From the NCBI RefSeq assembly GCF_040115645.1, contig NC_089544.1:2356001-2420000 (forward strand): 64,000 nucleotides of DNA. Reading direction: 5' to 3'. Each line of letters starts with the position of its first letter. The first letter of the stretch is position 1. Positions 49,601 to 62,190 of the stretch are shown here, piece by piece. A program made the translations under genes and the position numbers. The notes beneath the pieces were generated by a model that saw only the letters and a program-made list of their open reading frames with translations, was not told where the DNA came from and did not search any database. The DNA comes from Euwallacea fornicatus (lineage: Eukaryota; Arthropoda; Insecta; Coleoptera; Curculionidae).

Positions 49601-52600
49601 AAATCGGTCAATTGCATCAACTCCTGTACAGCCCGGAATATCGTCCAAGACGGCTCGTTGAGCTCAATCTCGACGTCGCTTATTCCGGGCATGTTGGGAC
49701 CTTTAAGAACCAGTTGGATTTTGGGCTGAGGCAGGATTTCGTGGTCCGAAACTGATGTAGTTTCCTCTTGACCTAAATCAAAAAAACACATTTTAAGATT
49801 CGCTCAGGGCAACAGTTTTGATAAACACCAACCGGGAGCGGGAATTTCGAGATCGCTGGTTTGATTGATGTTGGTGCGGCCGGGTCGCGGATCGAACGCA
49901 GGAATGAGTGCACTGAACTGTCGCTTCACCACGTACTCATCGTCCCACGACCGCCGTTTCGTGTTGTGCAACGGGTCAAAACCTTCGTCCTCCATGAAGC
50001 TCAATAAGTTCCTCGAAACCATCACCTGAAACATTTTTTCGATAGTTTTTTAATCACTTTGGAAAAGTGATCTGACCTCCTCGTATTCCGCGTCGTCCTC
50101 GTTCTCATCGTCATCATTTTCGTCTTCATTGTCACCGATTTCCTCGTCATCGTCCAATTCGGCGAGCAAAGTGGGAGCTCTACAGGACTCCAAAAAGTCT
50201 TCCAGTGATACCTGCTCGCTGTCGCTGCTCGTAGACGTTAAACTCATGGTTAATGCTTGGCTTAATCCTTGAACAGCTGATTAGACAGAAATACGAATAA
50301 AATGTACCATTTTGTTTCTTGTATAACGTTCACACCTGCAGCCGTAGATATACCGGCCTGCTGACCTCGAGGACTATTGCTCGAAGACAAACTGGGATAA
50401 CTCTGTGCGGTGCTCAGAAGGCCGCTAGGAAAATTACTGGATAAGGCCAGTCGGACTAAGCTGGACACAGAGCTGGGTGCGCGGGGAAATATACAGCCCA
50501 TGTTCTGATTATTCTGGGCGTTCGTGTTGGATACTTGCGCATTGTTTGAATTGGAATTACGAGAGGAATGAGACGGGGCAGTGGAGCTCGACTGACGACG
50601 TCTGGCCAAGGCCGCGAAGGTCTCTAACAAACCTGCGAAGTTTAGAACTATAATTCAGTTGGTAAGGCCGAATCCGAATTTCCTCAAAGCAAAATGCAAA
50701 AACAGATTATTGTATTATACATTGCACCACAAGCTGTTGGTGTCGTTAAATTGAAATGCTAGTTAAATGAAACTTTCCACAGGGATGGAAATCAAATCTG
50801 AATATTATAGTACGAGGCACTGTAATGTCCGATTCGCCAGTTACAAATCAGTATAGGGTAAAAGGATCTATCCGGATAGTAACAAACAAATAACTACAGA
50901 AGTATAGGAAATTGACTAACCTGCAGTAGTTGTAGTTTCAATTTGACTATTCGCCTCGGTGCTGGCTAAATTCGGCACGCTGACGCTCATCTGGTTGGTG
51001 ACAACGATCGAGTTCTTGGCGTTGTTTGCATTGTTAACAGCTTCCTCATTGTCGCTGCAGCTAGACGAGTTTTTACGGTCCACGTCGTCGCTCTTTGTGG
51101 CCAGCTCTTCTTTCTTGTTTGGCGACGACACGTCCTCGTTTGCCTCGGACTTGGAGGAGACAGCGATTCGCACAGCGGTTCCGGCCAGACTGGACAAATT
51201 ATTGATCGTCTGTTGATTGGACTGGCTGAAGTTTAACGCAGATTGGAGGAACTCGGTCGACAGGAAATTGTTGGTGTTGTTTCTCAACATGTCGGTTCCC
51301 TCTCTAATTCGATCCAAAGCCTCGACCGCGTCCGCGAAGCTTTGAGCTGCCGCCATGGTGCCGCTACCGAATTTTGATGCTCGATTTGACTTGGAGGACG
51401 TCTTTAGGCTGTCGCTGGTCGGTTCATCACTGTTTTGCCGCTTGACCACAGTCTCTGTTAAAGTCAGACTCTCGAGAATCGTGGCCAGATCACTGGTATT
51501 GTTAATTGCTGACAAGTCGTGTTGGGGGTCCCGCAAAGGATGTACGATGACAGATAGTTCGCTGTCCGAACTGGCAGCTTGAGATTCGGAGGTGACAGCC
51601 ACTAAGGCTTCGTTTCGAGCACCGGTCAACACGCTTTCAGCTATAGCGACTGCGGCCTGTTTGGCGGCCAAATTATCTGCAGACGCAGCCTGTTCTGTGG
51701 AAGCAACAGAGGTCTTTATGTCGGTAGCCTCGGGTAAACTTGGAGTGGAACTGCTTTTTCTGCTAGTCAATACGCTTTGCTTGTCGTCCTTCTTAGTTTT
51801 GGCACCGGTCGTGACTTTTGTAGATGGTGCAGAATCTATATCGACGGTAGGTGCCAATTTGAGATCGTATTTGCCCTCCGCGCCCATGCGATACAAATTG
51901 TTAGAACCGCTATGGTCCCAGGTGACGTCGATCCAACCGCAATGTAGTTCTCCCGTCACTGTACCTGCAAACGATATTGTTAATTATTCGTGCGAATAGA
52001 AAATCGGAAAGATAGTAAAGGGCTTAATCGTTGGAACATGGAGTTTACAATTTAGTAATTACCTTCTCCGGGTGGATTTCCGTCTTGATCTCTCCATTTC
52101 CAGTCTACACCGCGCACTACTCTGGCGCCGACGGTCATATACTTAAGCAGCTGCGTCTTCACCAGTCTGCGTTGCTTACGTAGTTGCGCCTCCTGCTCCT
52201 TGTGCGCTTTGCCCATTTCGTCACAGACGCCAGTCACTCGTCCGTATATTTCGAAGCCGGAGAGGCTCAGGTAGTGGGTCTGACCAGAGGCGTTTTTGCC
52301 TGCTTGTTGTACACGTACATGACGCCATCCTGCAAAACAAGAGACTTTCACTCAAAACCCCCCATATCCAAGTTGTTTCTATTTAGTATACAACCAACTT
52401 CTTTCGAATACACGACTATAAAAATCCAATTTGATTCGATGCCGAATATTATATTAACTTACCTTGTTCATCGGCTGGTGCATCGATTGGCCAAGTTGCA
52501 GTGGAACCTGGCTCATTCAACGACACATCATGAGTATGGGTAGACAGAGTGATCCACGCCGATCCATCTTTAGACATCTGAAAGTACCAATTTCTCAAGG

Positions 52601-55600
52601 CGGATCTGCCATATCCCCTTGCATGTTTCAGTGTGTAGGCCGTCGGAACGATATATAATCCTAAATCGACGCTGAACCAGGCCCTTTTATCGTCATTGGT
52701 ATGACAATTCAGCGCCGATGACTCGCGAGATAAAATGTCTTCGACTTTGCCGTACGGCAGATTCCTGCCATCGGAACTGTTGACTGTTACAAGGCCGTAT
52801 TGGGCCGGATTCACGAATTCGCCGCTTGTCTTTCCGTTGGTGCCGATAAAGAAGATCAATCCGTTCTCGTCAAAATCGTAAGCATGTTTGAACGTCTGAT
52901 ATTTGGGGTCTCGTAATTTCTTCAAGTACTGGAAAGTCGACCTGTCGTAGTCATACCACTGCTTCGCCACCATCTTCAGGAGATATCTCTCCAGCTGTGA
53001 AACTGTTGCGAGGGGTTCCATTTTGAGTCCCCTCCCAGATCTGTCGATGAGAGTGCTGTCGCCTTGCGATTTTTCGAGTCTGAATCTCAGTCTGCGGGTT
53101 AGCACTTGAAGTCCGTAACCAGACCCGGGACTGTCGTACAGGTAAACCGGCAATTTCTCGATGCTTTCTAGAACAGCTATGAGTTTTTGCACCAACACAG
53201 CCATGGAATTTGCGTCTTCCGGCACTTTCGTTTTGAAACAATCCTTAAACACTTGGATTCGTTGTTTTTGGTGTTTGTTTACTTTGCTAACTCGTAAACC
53301 TAAAAATTATAAAAAATATGGTTTTTAAACGTGTGACGAATTCAGGCTTCCAATAGTGCGCGAAGGTGGCCGAATACTATTTGCTTTAATAAAAACCTTA
53401 ATAACAAGTTGAATTCGGCCGTCACTGTTATTTGTACAGAAACTTGCTATCGTAAGCAGAAAGAGAACACATACCTTGATCCCAATAGCTGATAGAAAGA
53501 AGGTTCAGTAATGCCTGCACTAAACCGGAACTGTACAGCTCGTACGCGCTGACCACTCCGTCATCCTTCAAGATTTGCGTGAGATCTCCCAAAGCATTCA
53601 CGAGAATTTCTTTCCATGAATTACTGCCATCTCTGTTATTCGCATAAGAACCTTGTTTCTGACAGGCGCGTTCAATCTGCGCCACTATGTTACCCAACTG
53701 TGCAACCACACCGCGCGGTTGCGCTTGTGCTGCTCTGAAGTATTGTTCGTAGAGTTGGTGGGCTAAGTACTTCACTTTCATTTTGGTGGCTTCTGTCTTC
53801 GAACGAATTCGTTTGCCTTTTTTGTTTGTCCAGCCGGCAGCAAATTCCGGGCCTAATATTGAAAAATTATTTTGAATTATTTTAATCAAAGGACTAAAAC
53901 GAATGCGAGTAGTGTCTTTTTAAACTTTCGTTAAAAATACTTTTTTACTACAAAACAATAACAATTACCCAAGCTAGTTTCGGCTATAAACGAGTGTTTA
54001 GTGCCCCTATTTGACTCGAAAATAAATCCCGGAAGGTCGTCCCTCAATACAGTGGTTTGCTGCTGTCCATCGGAATTGTGAATGTGCACTTCGGCTTCCT
54101 TTTTAGAAGTAATTGACCAATTGCCCACGACGAGCCTCACAGGACCTGGTTTTGAAAGAATGGGCGTGGAGTTGTTTGTCGTTCTAACTGCAGCTCTAGC
54201 CCGTTGTAATTTTTCTAGAAATTCGCCGCGGTTTTCTGGAAAATGTTCAACGTTTTAGTAGAAAGGTCTCTCTGTGTCGAAAAGTCTTCAATCTACAGTG
54301 TTACACATAAAGTACGGATTACATGAGAAGTTTTTACACATTTTTAAGTATTAATAAAATTTGAATTTTTTTGTTAATAAAAGTTATGTTGTGTTATTTG
54401 AATGTTATTTTTCATTACTTCTTAAATAAAACCGAAAGGCATAGTAAAAATTGACCTATATCAAGTAACAAAAAAAAATGCATATGATGCGTACTTCTTG
54501 TGTAATATTTTATATTATTATGATTATTAAGTTTACCGGGGAAGTGAAAATGTTACTATTTTTATTCCATAAAAGTTGGCGTATCTGGGAAACGTGCAAA
54601 GCTAGTTCAAGTGCAAATACTATCGAATACGTCAGTGTTAACAAGTACATACACCCAATAAATGTAACCTACCTTCAGTAGTAAGGGAGTCGGATGCCCG
54701 GGACTTGCCTATATTCAAACAAAAACAAACATTGGTCGTTACACTCAAACAAATTTCAGTTATTTTAAAAACTACATATTTCAAATATGGACGGTTATTG
54801 CACATGAAAAAAAAACTGATTAATTGGAATACAACAAACAAAATGGCAGGAAACTTTTAGAGGGTGAATGCGTAGGAATTGAAAGAGAGATGTTCACATA
54901 TGCAGGATTGTTTAGTTAACAAACGCTATATTAAAATTCTTTTCGTTACCGTTACGCTTATAGCAAGTATTGTAGGAATACATATATTTCTTAATGTTTT
55001 ATGAATGGTTTCAACTCAAGAGGCATTTTAGGCTTGCATTTCAAAGTAAACTATTTATAATTTACTTGAAGTTTTTAATCACACGATTTTCTGATATAAA
55101 AACGATGAAAAAATTATCCATGCAATAAAAATTGCAAAAACAACGAACCGCTCACCAAAGTTTGATTTTCCCGAGTGTTTAGGGGCCCTCATCAATAACA
55201 AATTCAGGTCAATCCGACAATAATAGAAAGTTCTCGAATACACCTTCCGAAAATCTCTGTAACGGTAACGTTAAGGGCAAGGAATATTTAAGAACTTCAG
55301 GAGAATACTTGTTTGCCTGGCAGCCACAGACTCTTTCATCATAAATATATCTAAAGATGGAAAATCTGATTTCTAATTCCCAAAACTTGAAGATATGTGT
55401 TAAAGTTCATAAGATTTGTAAAACTCCGAAAAAAAAAATGTTTTTCCTCATTTTACATTTTAAGATGCACGAGAACTTTTCATTACCTCAAACTTAAAAG
55501 CACTCGTTACTCCACGCCATAGACTAAAGATCGCTTTCGAGTCGAAAACGACCTGTCCGAATCGAGAACTCACTTACCAGAAGTATCGGCGCCACCCTCT

Positions 55601-58600
55601 GGAGATCCGCTAGAGTACATGGTAGCCAGTTTACCGTCCAAGATGAACCGAAACCATCCGTTGGACCCGTTTGACAACTCTAGGGCTGCAGCGTCACTCC
55701 ATAGATAGAGGCAGTCTCTCCCGCGGCATACCGACCAATCGCGCCAGTGGTACGCTTTTCCTGGCAGAACATCTTTGGCGTCTTCAGCCGGCTGTTGTTC
55801 TCCTGGCTCTGAAATCGCCGCGAACTTACGATCCAATCCGATTTCAACAGTTCAAACTAACCTTCTTGAGAAGGATCACCCTCTTCAGCCTCCTGTTGAT
55901 CTGGGGGTGCGGCCAACGCCTGCACCTTCGTGAATATGCCAAGACGAGCGAAATGGTCCAAAAAGGTTTTCTGGTCCTTGACCATTAGGTCCTGGATGAT
56001 CGTCAACACGACGGAGTGGCCTTCCTCGTCGTCCTGCAAAGTTCGATTAATCGAATTGGGAGTATTAAACTCCTGGTAACGTTGAACGACTATTAACTAA
56101 TGATCTGCTCTTATTTTGTTCCTTTTATCGCAACTATGTCAGCGGTAAAGTATCCTGAAATTGCGAAAACCAAGCCTTCTTACATTGCATTTGTGGCTAC
56201 CTAAATATTGCACCTATTTTATTTGATTGCATCTACATATGGTATGTGAAACGATTATGAACATTTTACAAATTGCTGCCTCCATAGAAACGTTGAAATA
56301 GAGCATGAATATTTGACAGTTTCTTTACTTTTATTGTAACTCTGCTTGACGTAAATTTTATATTAAATTAATTTACCTCATTGTCAAGTACTGTGGCTAT
56401 AACTTCAACCAATTGAGTGGCGAAACTATGATTCGCTTCCACATCGGATAACTCGTGAAGCAAATTCGGCAGGATGTAATGGATCATCTTCTTTATGAGG
56501 CCCAGGCTTGCCTTCCTGACGCTGGGCAGCATGGTCGACTGAAACGTGCCGCAAAATATGGGTAAAAGTCTCATCAGGTACACGGGAGCCATTTCGGGAT
56601 CTCCTTTCGGCTCTGGGATTTCTTCTGCATCAGATTCAGATTTTTGATTCTTGTCCTTGTTCTCGGATACCATCCATTCACCTTTAAACATAAAAAATAA
56701 TTAACTGTGGGCCAAATTAATAATAAAATGTTAGTTTTTCCGAAAACTTCTAAAAGCTAAAAAAAAATCTAAAACTATAAGACGCTTACCTGGTGACTGT
56801 AGTATTGCGGCGACTTCCCGATGGCCCTCGTCCGCTCTCTCTCTAGCTTTATCTAACGGTGTTTTCCCGTCCTCGTCTCTCAAATCTGGATTAGCGCCGT
56901 ACTTCAAAAGCACCTTAGCGATGGTTGGCCTCCCGAAACAGGCAGCATAGTGCAACGATGACGACCTCTGTCCCTTGTTTACGTCCGCTCCCTTCTCACA
57001 CAAATATTCTACCATTTCTTGGGTGCCAAAGGCGCATGCCCAATTCAATAAAGTTTGACCCACGTCGTCCATGAAATTGACCTTATGGGGGGTATTCTTG
57101 ACAAGATGCCTTGACGACAACGACATAAAAAAAACTCACCTCTATTCCGCCGTTCTCTATTGCTTCGATAAGGGCATCCGTGTCCTTCGAGCGGATACAG
57201 TCAATTAGTTGTCTATGGGACTTTTCCGCTGCTGAGTCCATGCGTCTGATTCTGGGCATAAGTTGGCCGGATGAACACACCCCAGATTTCCCTAAAGCTC
57301 TGCGACCCTCGAAGAGCAAAACCAATAGCAAATCGACTAGTCGCATCGAGTCTAAAGTGCAACGTTCGTCACCTTTTAACGCTTTATCAATTGCATCTAG
57401 CAGTTCTGAACGCAGAAGATCCTATAGGCACGACTTATCTAAAGATATTCCCAAGCAAGGATATATGTTGGTACTAACGTGTGTAATAATTGGGGATCCT
57501 CTGCACAAAGTGGAGAGAAGACTGATAATAGTGGAAACGGATGCGGCATTCGCCTTGCTATCCGCACTGGTGGGACCGCTGGTAGCGGATTGAGTTCTAC
57601 CGGATGTGGTCTGAGTACCGCTGACAGAACCCGGACCGGCCGCACTAGAAAGTCGTGTCAAGAGCTCCTTCACTAATCCTATATTTTTTAATGGCTTATG
57701 TCAATTGAATTAGGTATATTAGAACATATTCTCACCATGCTGAGCCAGAGGTGCGGGATCAACGCCCCTTCGGGTGAATCTATCAGCAACAGAAGCAAAA
57801 CAACGAAGAGCCCCGTCGGCAACGTGCGGATCTTCATGATGAAGGAGAGCGCTTAAAGCCTGAAATCACACTTTGTAAATTGCTCCAAATATATTTAAGT
57901 ATATTATGTACTTTCAACTTACTAATTAAAAGTAGGGGTAATGTCATTATGGAAATCGACTATTGTAAATTTGATATGTGAGCGAGTAATCTTAGAAATC
58001 TAACACAATATATATATATATTTTTTTTTGGTATTCATATAAATGTATAGTATTCAATACATGAATACTGTGAGGACACTTTCTCAAATGCATAATTAAT
58101 TATATTTCACTTATTTCATTTAATGAAGCAGTACGGGTTTTGACAAAATACTTTAGTGTTCAAAGTGAAAATACTAGGAAAAATGCGGGTTTGAAAGTAC
58201 AAGGTGTTATTGACCTTGAATATAGACCGATTTGTTCAGACAGTCCTACATGCAATGTATTAACTCTCTCTATTCTCTGTACGTCAATGGAGGTGTGCAA
58301 TGTTCTGATGAGAATCGGGTCATCAACGTAAAGGTTCTAATCTCAACATGTCCCCTTCAAATGTTACTGATGCAAAATGAAATATTCCTTTAACCATTGA
58401 ATTTAGATGTATTGATAGATTTGCTGGAACGTGGATAACTAATAAATATTCATATCCTACGATCTGTAATAGCGGCAAATGTCGATTTTCTTTTCATGAG
58501 GAAGTAAGCTTGGCGTTAGGCCGTTACAATCACTAAGGTTAGTGTTATAACACCAAAGAACTATTTAAGGTTGTTAAGCTGGGATAAATTTTCACTTAAT

Positions 58601-59737
58601 TTTCTTCAGTTTCAATAGAAACTATGTCCATCGTCACTGCTGGTCCGTACTTATGCAGGAGCAAAACAATAATTGATTTCCATAGTTCATGAAATAAACT
58701 AAAATGGCTCATACCTCCACGCAACCAGGCAGTTGGACATCTGCTGGTTCCATCTTCGTGCAGAGACGAGACACGACCGCCATGGCTGAATGGAGGGTAT
58801 CCTTGTGGACGCATTGTCCGTTATCGCGGATGAATGGGAGGATGCAACTCAATCCACCGGCGTCAAACACGGCTCCTGCTTCTCTAGTACAAATCAATTC
58901 CAAGACTTTGACACATTGCTCTGCCAAATCCTTGCTGGTTCTACTGTCGAGTTCGACGATGACAAGGCGGTTGCAAATGGCTTTAATTGCTCCATCAATG
59001 GCCACTATTCGTCTGGTACATTCGGCAGAGACGTCTAAATAGTAAGTTATCGCTCTCGCAGTAACCTAAAATTTGGGGAAAAATACCATCTTAGTTTGCT
59101 AGATTATTAACGTTTTCGCTAAATATCCAAACATTATGAAAAATAGCGATTAGTTATGCTGTTAGCTGATGATAATTATAACGCACTTAGTATAGTATAT
59201 ATAATATTTATTCCTGTAGAAAAACCAGTTAAAAATATTTATCATTTGTGTAAAAATGAGCCTGGCGTTTTGTATGAACTAAATTTGATTTGATAGGCTT
59301 TCAAACTTTGGCGCTTTAAAGCTTTATGTATGAACATACACAGTAGACAAGTTAACTGACCACAAGAATAAGCAAAAGATAGAGTGATGTGGAGCAATAT
59401 AATTCAATGTTGTTAATTATTTTTCTTAGATCTTGCAAGGGTGAAGATAAAATTACTTTACATATAGACCAGGTTTAAATTATAAATTGGTATTCGAAAT
59501 ACAGATCTTTCCTGCTCTTACCTCAAGAACATTTTCAGGTGCTTGTCCGTCTAAGAAAATCCTGCACAGGGCAGGCAAGAATGTTCTGGGTGGACAACTC
59601 TCGAAACATCTGTCAACATTATCAGACATAAGGAGCAACATGCATAGTTGCTCCAAAGCAATAAGCTGCATGTCCCGTTCATCTCCAACACCGCTATTTA
59701 GCCACTCAAGAAGGGTTTCAGGATCAGGATCTGCCAT
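46669..59737 (-). CDS. Hectd1: HECTD1 homologue, HECT-type E3 ubiquitin ligase
   Basis: I joined 23 coding exons with consistent phases (2,623 residues; mammalian about 2,610). From the start: 59737-59522, 59065-58715, 57859-57736, 57678-57479, 57421-57140, 57081-56790, 56681-56377, 56033-55862, 55808-55578, 54708-54673, 54235-53969, 53852-53475, 53299-52463, 52329-52063, 51964-50921, 50632-50336, 50276-50077, 50025-49833, 49772-49553, 49489-49183, 49073-48732, 48309-47282 and 46951-46669. In order: an armadillo-like N-terminus ([13 protein letters not shown]), ankyrin repeats at about 370-490 ([20 protein letters not shown]), a SUN/F5-F8-like domain at about 1100-1300 ([20 protein letters not shown]), a MIB/HERC2 domain ([24 protein letters not shown]), low-complexity and acidic linkers, and a C-terminal HECT domain. 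The thioester Cys is in [12 protein letters not shown], about residue 2592. HECTD1 ubiquitinates cytoplasmic targets and affects Wnt/APC signalling and adhesion. Introns over 300 bp are 46952-47281, 48310-48731 (MITE), 54709-55577, 56034-56376, 57860-58714 and 59066-59521; apart from the MITE nothing is recognised in them. Confidence 0.96.
48437..48710. mobile_element. MITE with about 61-bp terminal inverted repeats in a Hectd1 intron
   Basis: A 274-bp unit starts TACAGTAAATTTCAGCG and ends CGCTGGGATTTACTGTA. The outer 61 bases of each end are reverse complements with five mismatches, through GCGAACTAGGCATATGAAGG. The outermost TA on each side fits a TA target duplication, pointing to mobilisation by a Tc1/mariner-type transposase. 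It has no coding capacity. It lies between the exons ending at 48732 and starting at 48309. Confidence 0.9.
54673..54708 (-). CDS. Hectd1: Hectd1 36-nt cassette microexon
   Basis: Flanked by an acceptor (GAATATAG|GC) and a donor (GAAG|GTAGGT), it encodes [10 protein letters not shown] within a phase-1 junction. The neighbouring exons (55578 end and 54235 start) are compatible with and without it, so skipping keeps the frame and gives the shorter SG(A)DTSENRGEF-type junction seen in vertebrate HECTD1. It therefore looks like an optional Ser/Thr-rich insert. Confidence 0.7.
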
Positions 59738-60171
59738 CTATGTTCAATATAAATTCACAATTTAAATTTTTTAGTAGTAAGATGTAAGATAAAAGCTAAG
59801 TCAAATGCTTAAAGTTGCACATTTACAGAAAGAGTGAATTAAGACAAAGTTATTTGTGTGCATCTTTACATATATATCTATTTTTTCTTTTTTCTTAAAT
59901 GGGTTGTTTTTCCAGAACTGTGCTCAATAAAGAACATTCTTAAGGTTGTTTAAAATATATTCGTAAAAGATAACTATGAAAAGTTAGTCAAATCTTACAG
60001 CAAATTCTCTGCATGTGAGATAGTTCCTGCTTTGCTTAGAGTCCTAGTTTTTAAGAATACAGTTATGTTGTCATCCATTATCAGGAAATTCATTGACTAA
60101 ATAATATTTAAAACTGCTATTGTTTCAGTGTGTATGGGTGATTGAATAAATATAGGTTACTGCCTACTTAC
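59738..60171. other. Hectd1 upstream intron
   Basis: An AG directly precedes the Hectd1 ATG (CATAG|ATGGC), so the start exon can be an internal exon and this interval an intron leading to the leader exons at 60172-60234. No other content was recognised. Confidence 0.5.
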
Positions 60172-60880
60172 ATTGGTGTCAATTGCAAGTCTCGATCGTT
60201 TTCTGGAAGTGGTTTTATCACTCTTTGAAACGTCCTGAAATCAACAAAGTAATGACTTAGCAAAAAGAAATAATAGAGACAATCAGGAAGATAAGCAGAA
60301 ACACACCATTACCACTACCAACAACTAAAATCAATATCTGGGGTTCAATGCAATTATTTGTACTTCTGTTAAATGCTGACAGCAGAGCTGGTATCAAATA
60401 AATGAGACCCAGAAAAGTAAACTTAAATGAAAATTTGACAATTATATGTCTTTAGAAACCAGGAATTTGTACTTTTAATACCTGCATAAAGGAAATGTCA
60501 CTAGTTCAGACAAAAGTATGTCCTTACCTGGGAGGACAAACTCGTACATAATATCACGGTCTTACAATTTACAATCACTAGATATTAACCAAAATCCCGT
60601 TTTTGAGGGCACACGAGGTTTGGATGGAGCCGTTTTGAGAAAAGAGTGAATTATGCATATATAACACGAAGGAAAACTTGTAATAAACGCGTAAAACGTC
60701 AACTATCCATTTACCACTCCATGACTCAGGAGTGCCAATTGTTAAGAGTAAGAATAAAAATAAGAGCAAAGTTCGGATATTGTCGTAAACCAATCATGAG
60801 ATCGCATCACCCACCGGATTACACTAATTCGACTTGTCAATTGTCAACAATAAACTAGAAAATATCATTTTATTCCGGTA
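60165..60880 (-). repeat. Tandem duplication copy 1, Hectd1 promoter/leader module
   Basis: It aligns base by base, with moderate divergence, to 61522-62190. Shared blocks include the 63-nt exon, AACCAGGAATTT, TATGTCCTTACCTGG, GGGCACACG, GTTCGGA(T/C)ATTGTCG and CAACAATAAA. On the minus strand it contains a first-exon donor at 60528 (CCCAG|GTAAGG) and the 63-nt exon. The outer limits are approximate. Confidence 0.75.
60172..60234 (-). CDS. 63-nt exon, copy 1 (possible N-terminal extension or leader exon of Hectd1)
   Basis: Bounded by TTTCAG|GAC and AAT|GTAAGT. In the frame that continues into the Hectd1 start exon it reads DVSKSDKTTSRKRSRLAIDT, then N, directly followed by MADPDPE. It is basic, with an NLS-like SRKRSR. 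No ATG precedes it in the first exon that I can see, so it may be a 5' UTR exon, be initiated at a non-AUG codon, or follow an exon outside this module. Confidence 0.45.
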
Positions 60881-61521
60881 CGTTGGTGCTTCTGGGCTCC
60901 CAGTAGTAACCAGCATCATCATGGGTCTAGCTACTGGCAATTGAACGGCAACGTTGCAAATTTTACACACCGTTTTATACTTTTTTTTTTTCTGAAAACC
61001 ATAAAACAAATTAAAGGATTTTCTTACCACGTAAGGATAAAAGTTACGAAAAATTTTTAGGGATTCCGGAATTTAGGACTGCTGGATGACTCGGAATATG
61101 TGAATAGAAGGCATAGAACTATATAATTAGCATAATGAGCATGAGAATGTGGTCAAACTGAAACCTTGGATTACGTTTCTTTTAAGAGTCCAGTTAATAA
61201 GATCCCGTCCCCATATTGCTTTTATAGGGCTTTCAATGGGTTGAATTTTTCCCTACTCCTGAATATCAACTTCATTGTAACTAAATCCAAACATGCTACT
61301 AGTGACTTTAGTGGCATCGTTTTTAAATTAAAAAAAATTAAATTTGATAATAAATGGAGGATAAATTTATCTTGGAATATAGTTGGTGTTTGTGCTTGGA
61401 TTTTTGTGTAATACTTCTCACATAAAAGGACCTAGTAAGTTATCAAACTTTGTCAGAGAAGATAGTTAATTGTCCAGACATTATTTTACAATATTTTTTT
61501 TTGTGTTCTGTGTATTCACTA
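60881..61521. other. Spacer between the two duplicated modules
   Basis: Unique AT-rich sequence. An 81-codon frame at 61166-61411 (+) lacks a recognisable domain. The start of this interval carries a G+C-richer patch (60880-60960). Confidence 0.45.
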
Positions 61522-62190
61522 GTACTTACATTGATGTCAGTTACAATTCTTGAGCGTTTCCGGGATGTGGATTTACTGCTCCTCGAAACGTTCTGAAACC
61601 AACAAAATAATTACTCAGCAGAAACATAACAAGAGTAGTCCAGGAGACAAGGAAAGACGCACCATCATCATTACCAAGAGCTAAAATCCTTGCAGTTATT
61701 TGGGTCCCTTTTAAAGAGAGCTGATATCATATAAATACGACACAAGCAATTAAACTTGAGAGTATGTTTAACAATTACATGTCGTTGGAAACCAGGAATT
61801 TTTATTTTTAACAGCTGCATTAAGAATTGTCACCAGTTCAGGCAAAAATATGTCCTTACCTGGGGAGACAAACTTCTACATAATACAGTTGTCGTAGTTT
61901 ACACTCACTAATTAAGCAAAAACCTCCTTTTTAAGGGCACACGGATTCTAGATTGAAGGGTTTTACATACAATTAGAATGATAACCCGTAATAATCGCGT
62001 AAAACTTGTAAAATTTCAACTATCAATTTGCAGCTCCATGACTTGCAAAGAGCACACACGAAGGAACAAAAAAAAATGTTCGGACATTGTCGCAACCAAT
62101 CACAAGATCGGACCGTAGATCGGCCTTGATCGATTCGATATTCGACTGTCAGTTCTTCAACAATAAATAAGAAAGTACATTGCGGTATGA
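61522..62190 (-). repeat. Tandem duplication copy 2, Hectd1 promoter/leader module
   Basis: The partner of 60165-60880, about 1,358 bp further upstream with respect to the minus-strand gene. It keeps the first-exon donor (61860, CCCAG|GTAAGG) and the 63-nt exon with both splice sites. Confidence 0.75.
61530..61592 (-). CDS. 63-nt exon, copy 2
   Basis: Bounded by TTTCAG|AAC and AAT|GTAAGT. It reads NVSRSSKSTSRKRSRIVTDI, then N, in the same frame as copy 1. The core TSRKRSR is unchanged in protein although five of its 21 bases differ. It could alternate with or precede copy 1, because both are 63 nt and phase-neutral. Confidence 0.45.

Noticed and set aside
51592..51999. 135-codon plus-strand frame over Hectd1
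   Set aside because: Antisense of a Ser/Thr/Ala-rich coding exon; such composition yields spurious long frames.
52184..52543. 119-codon plus-strand frame over Hectd1
   Set aside because: Antisense shadow of real Hectd1 exons.
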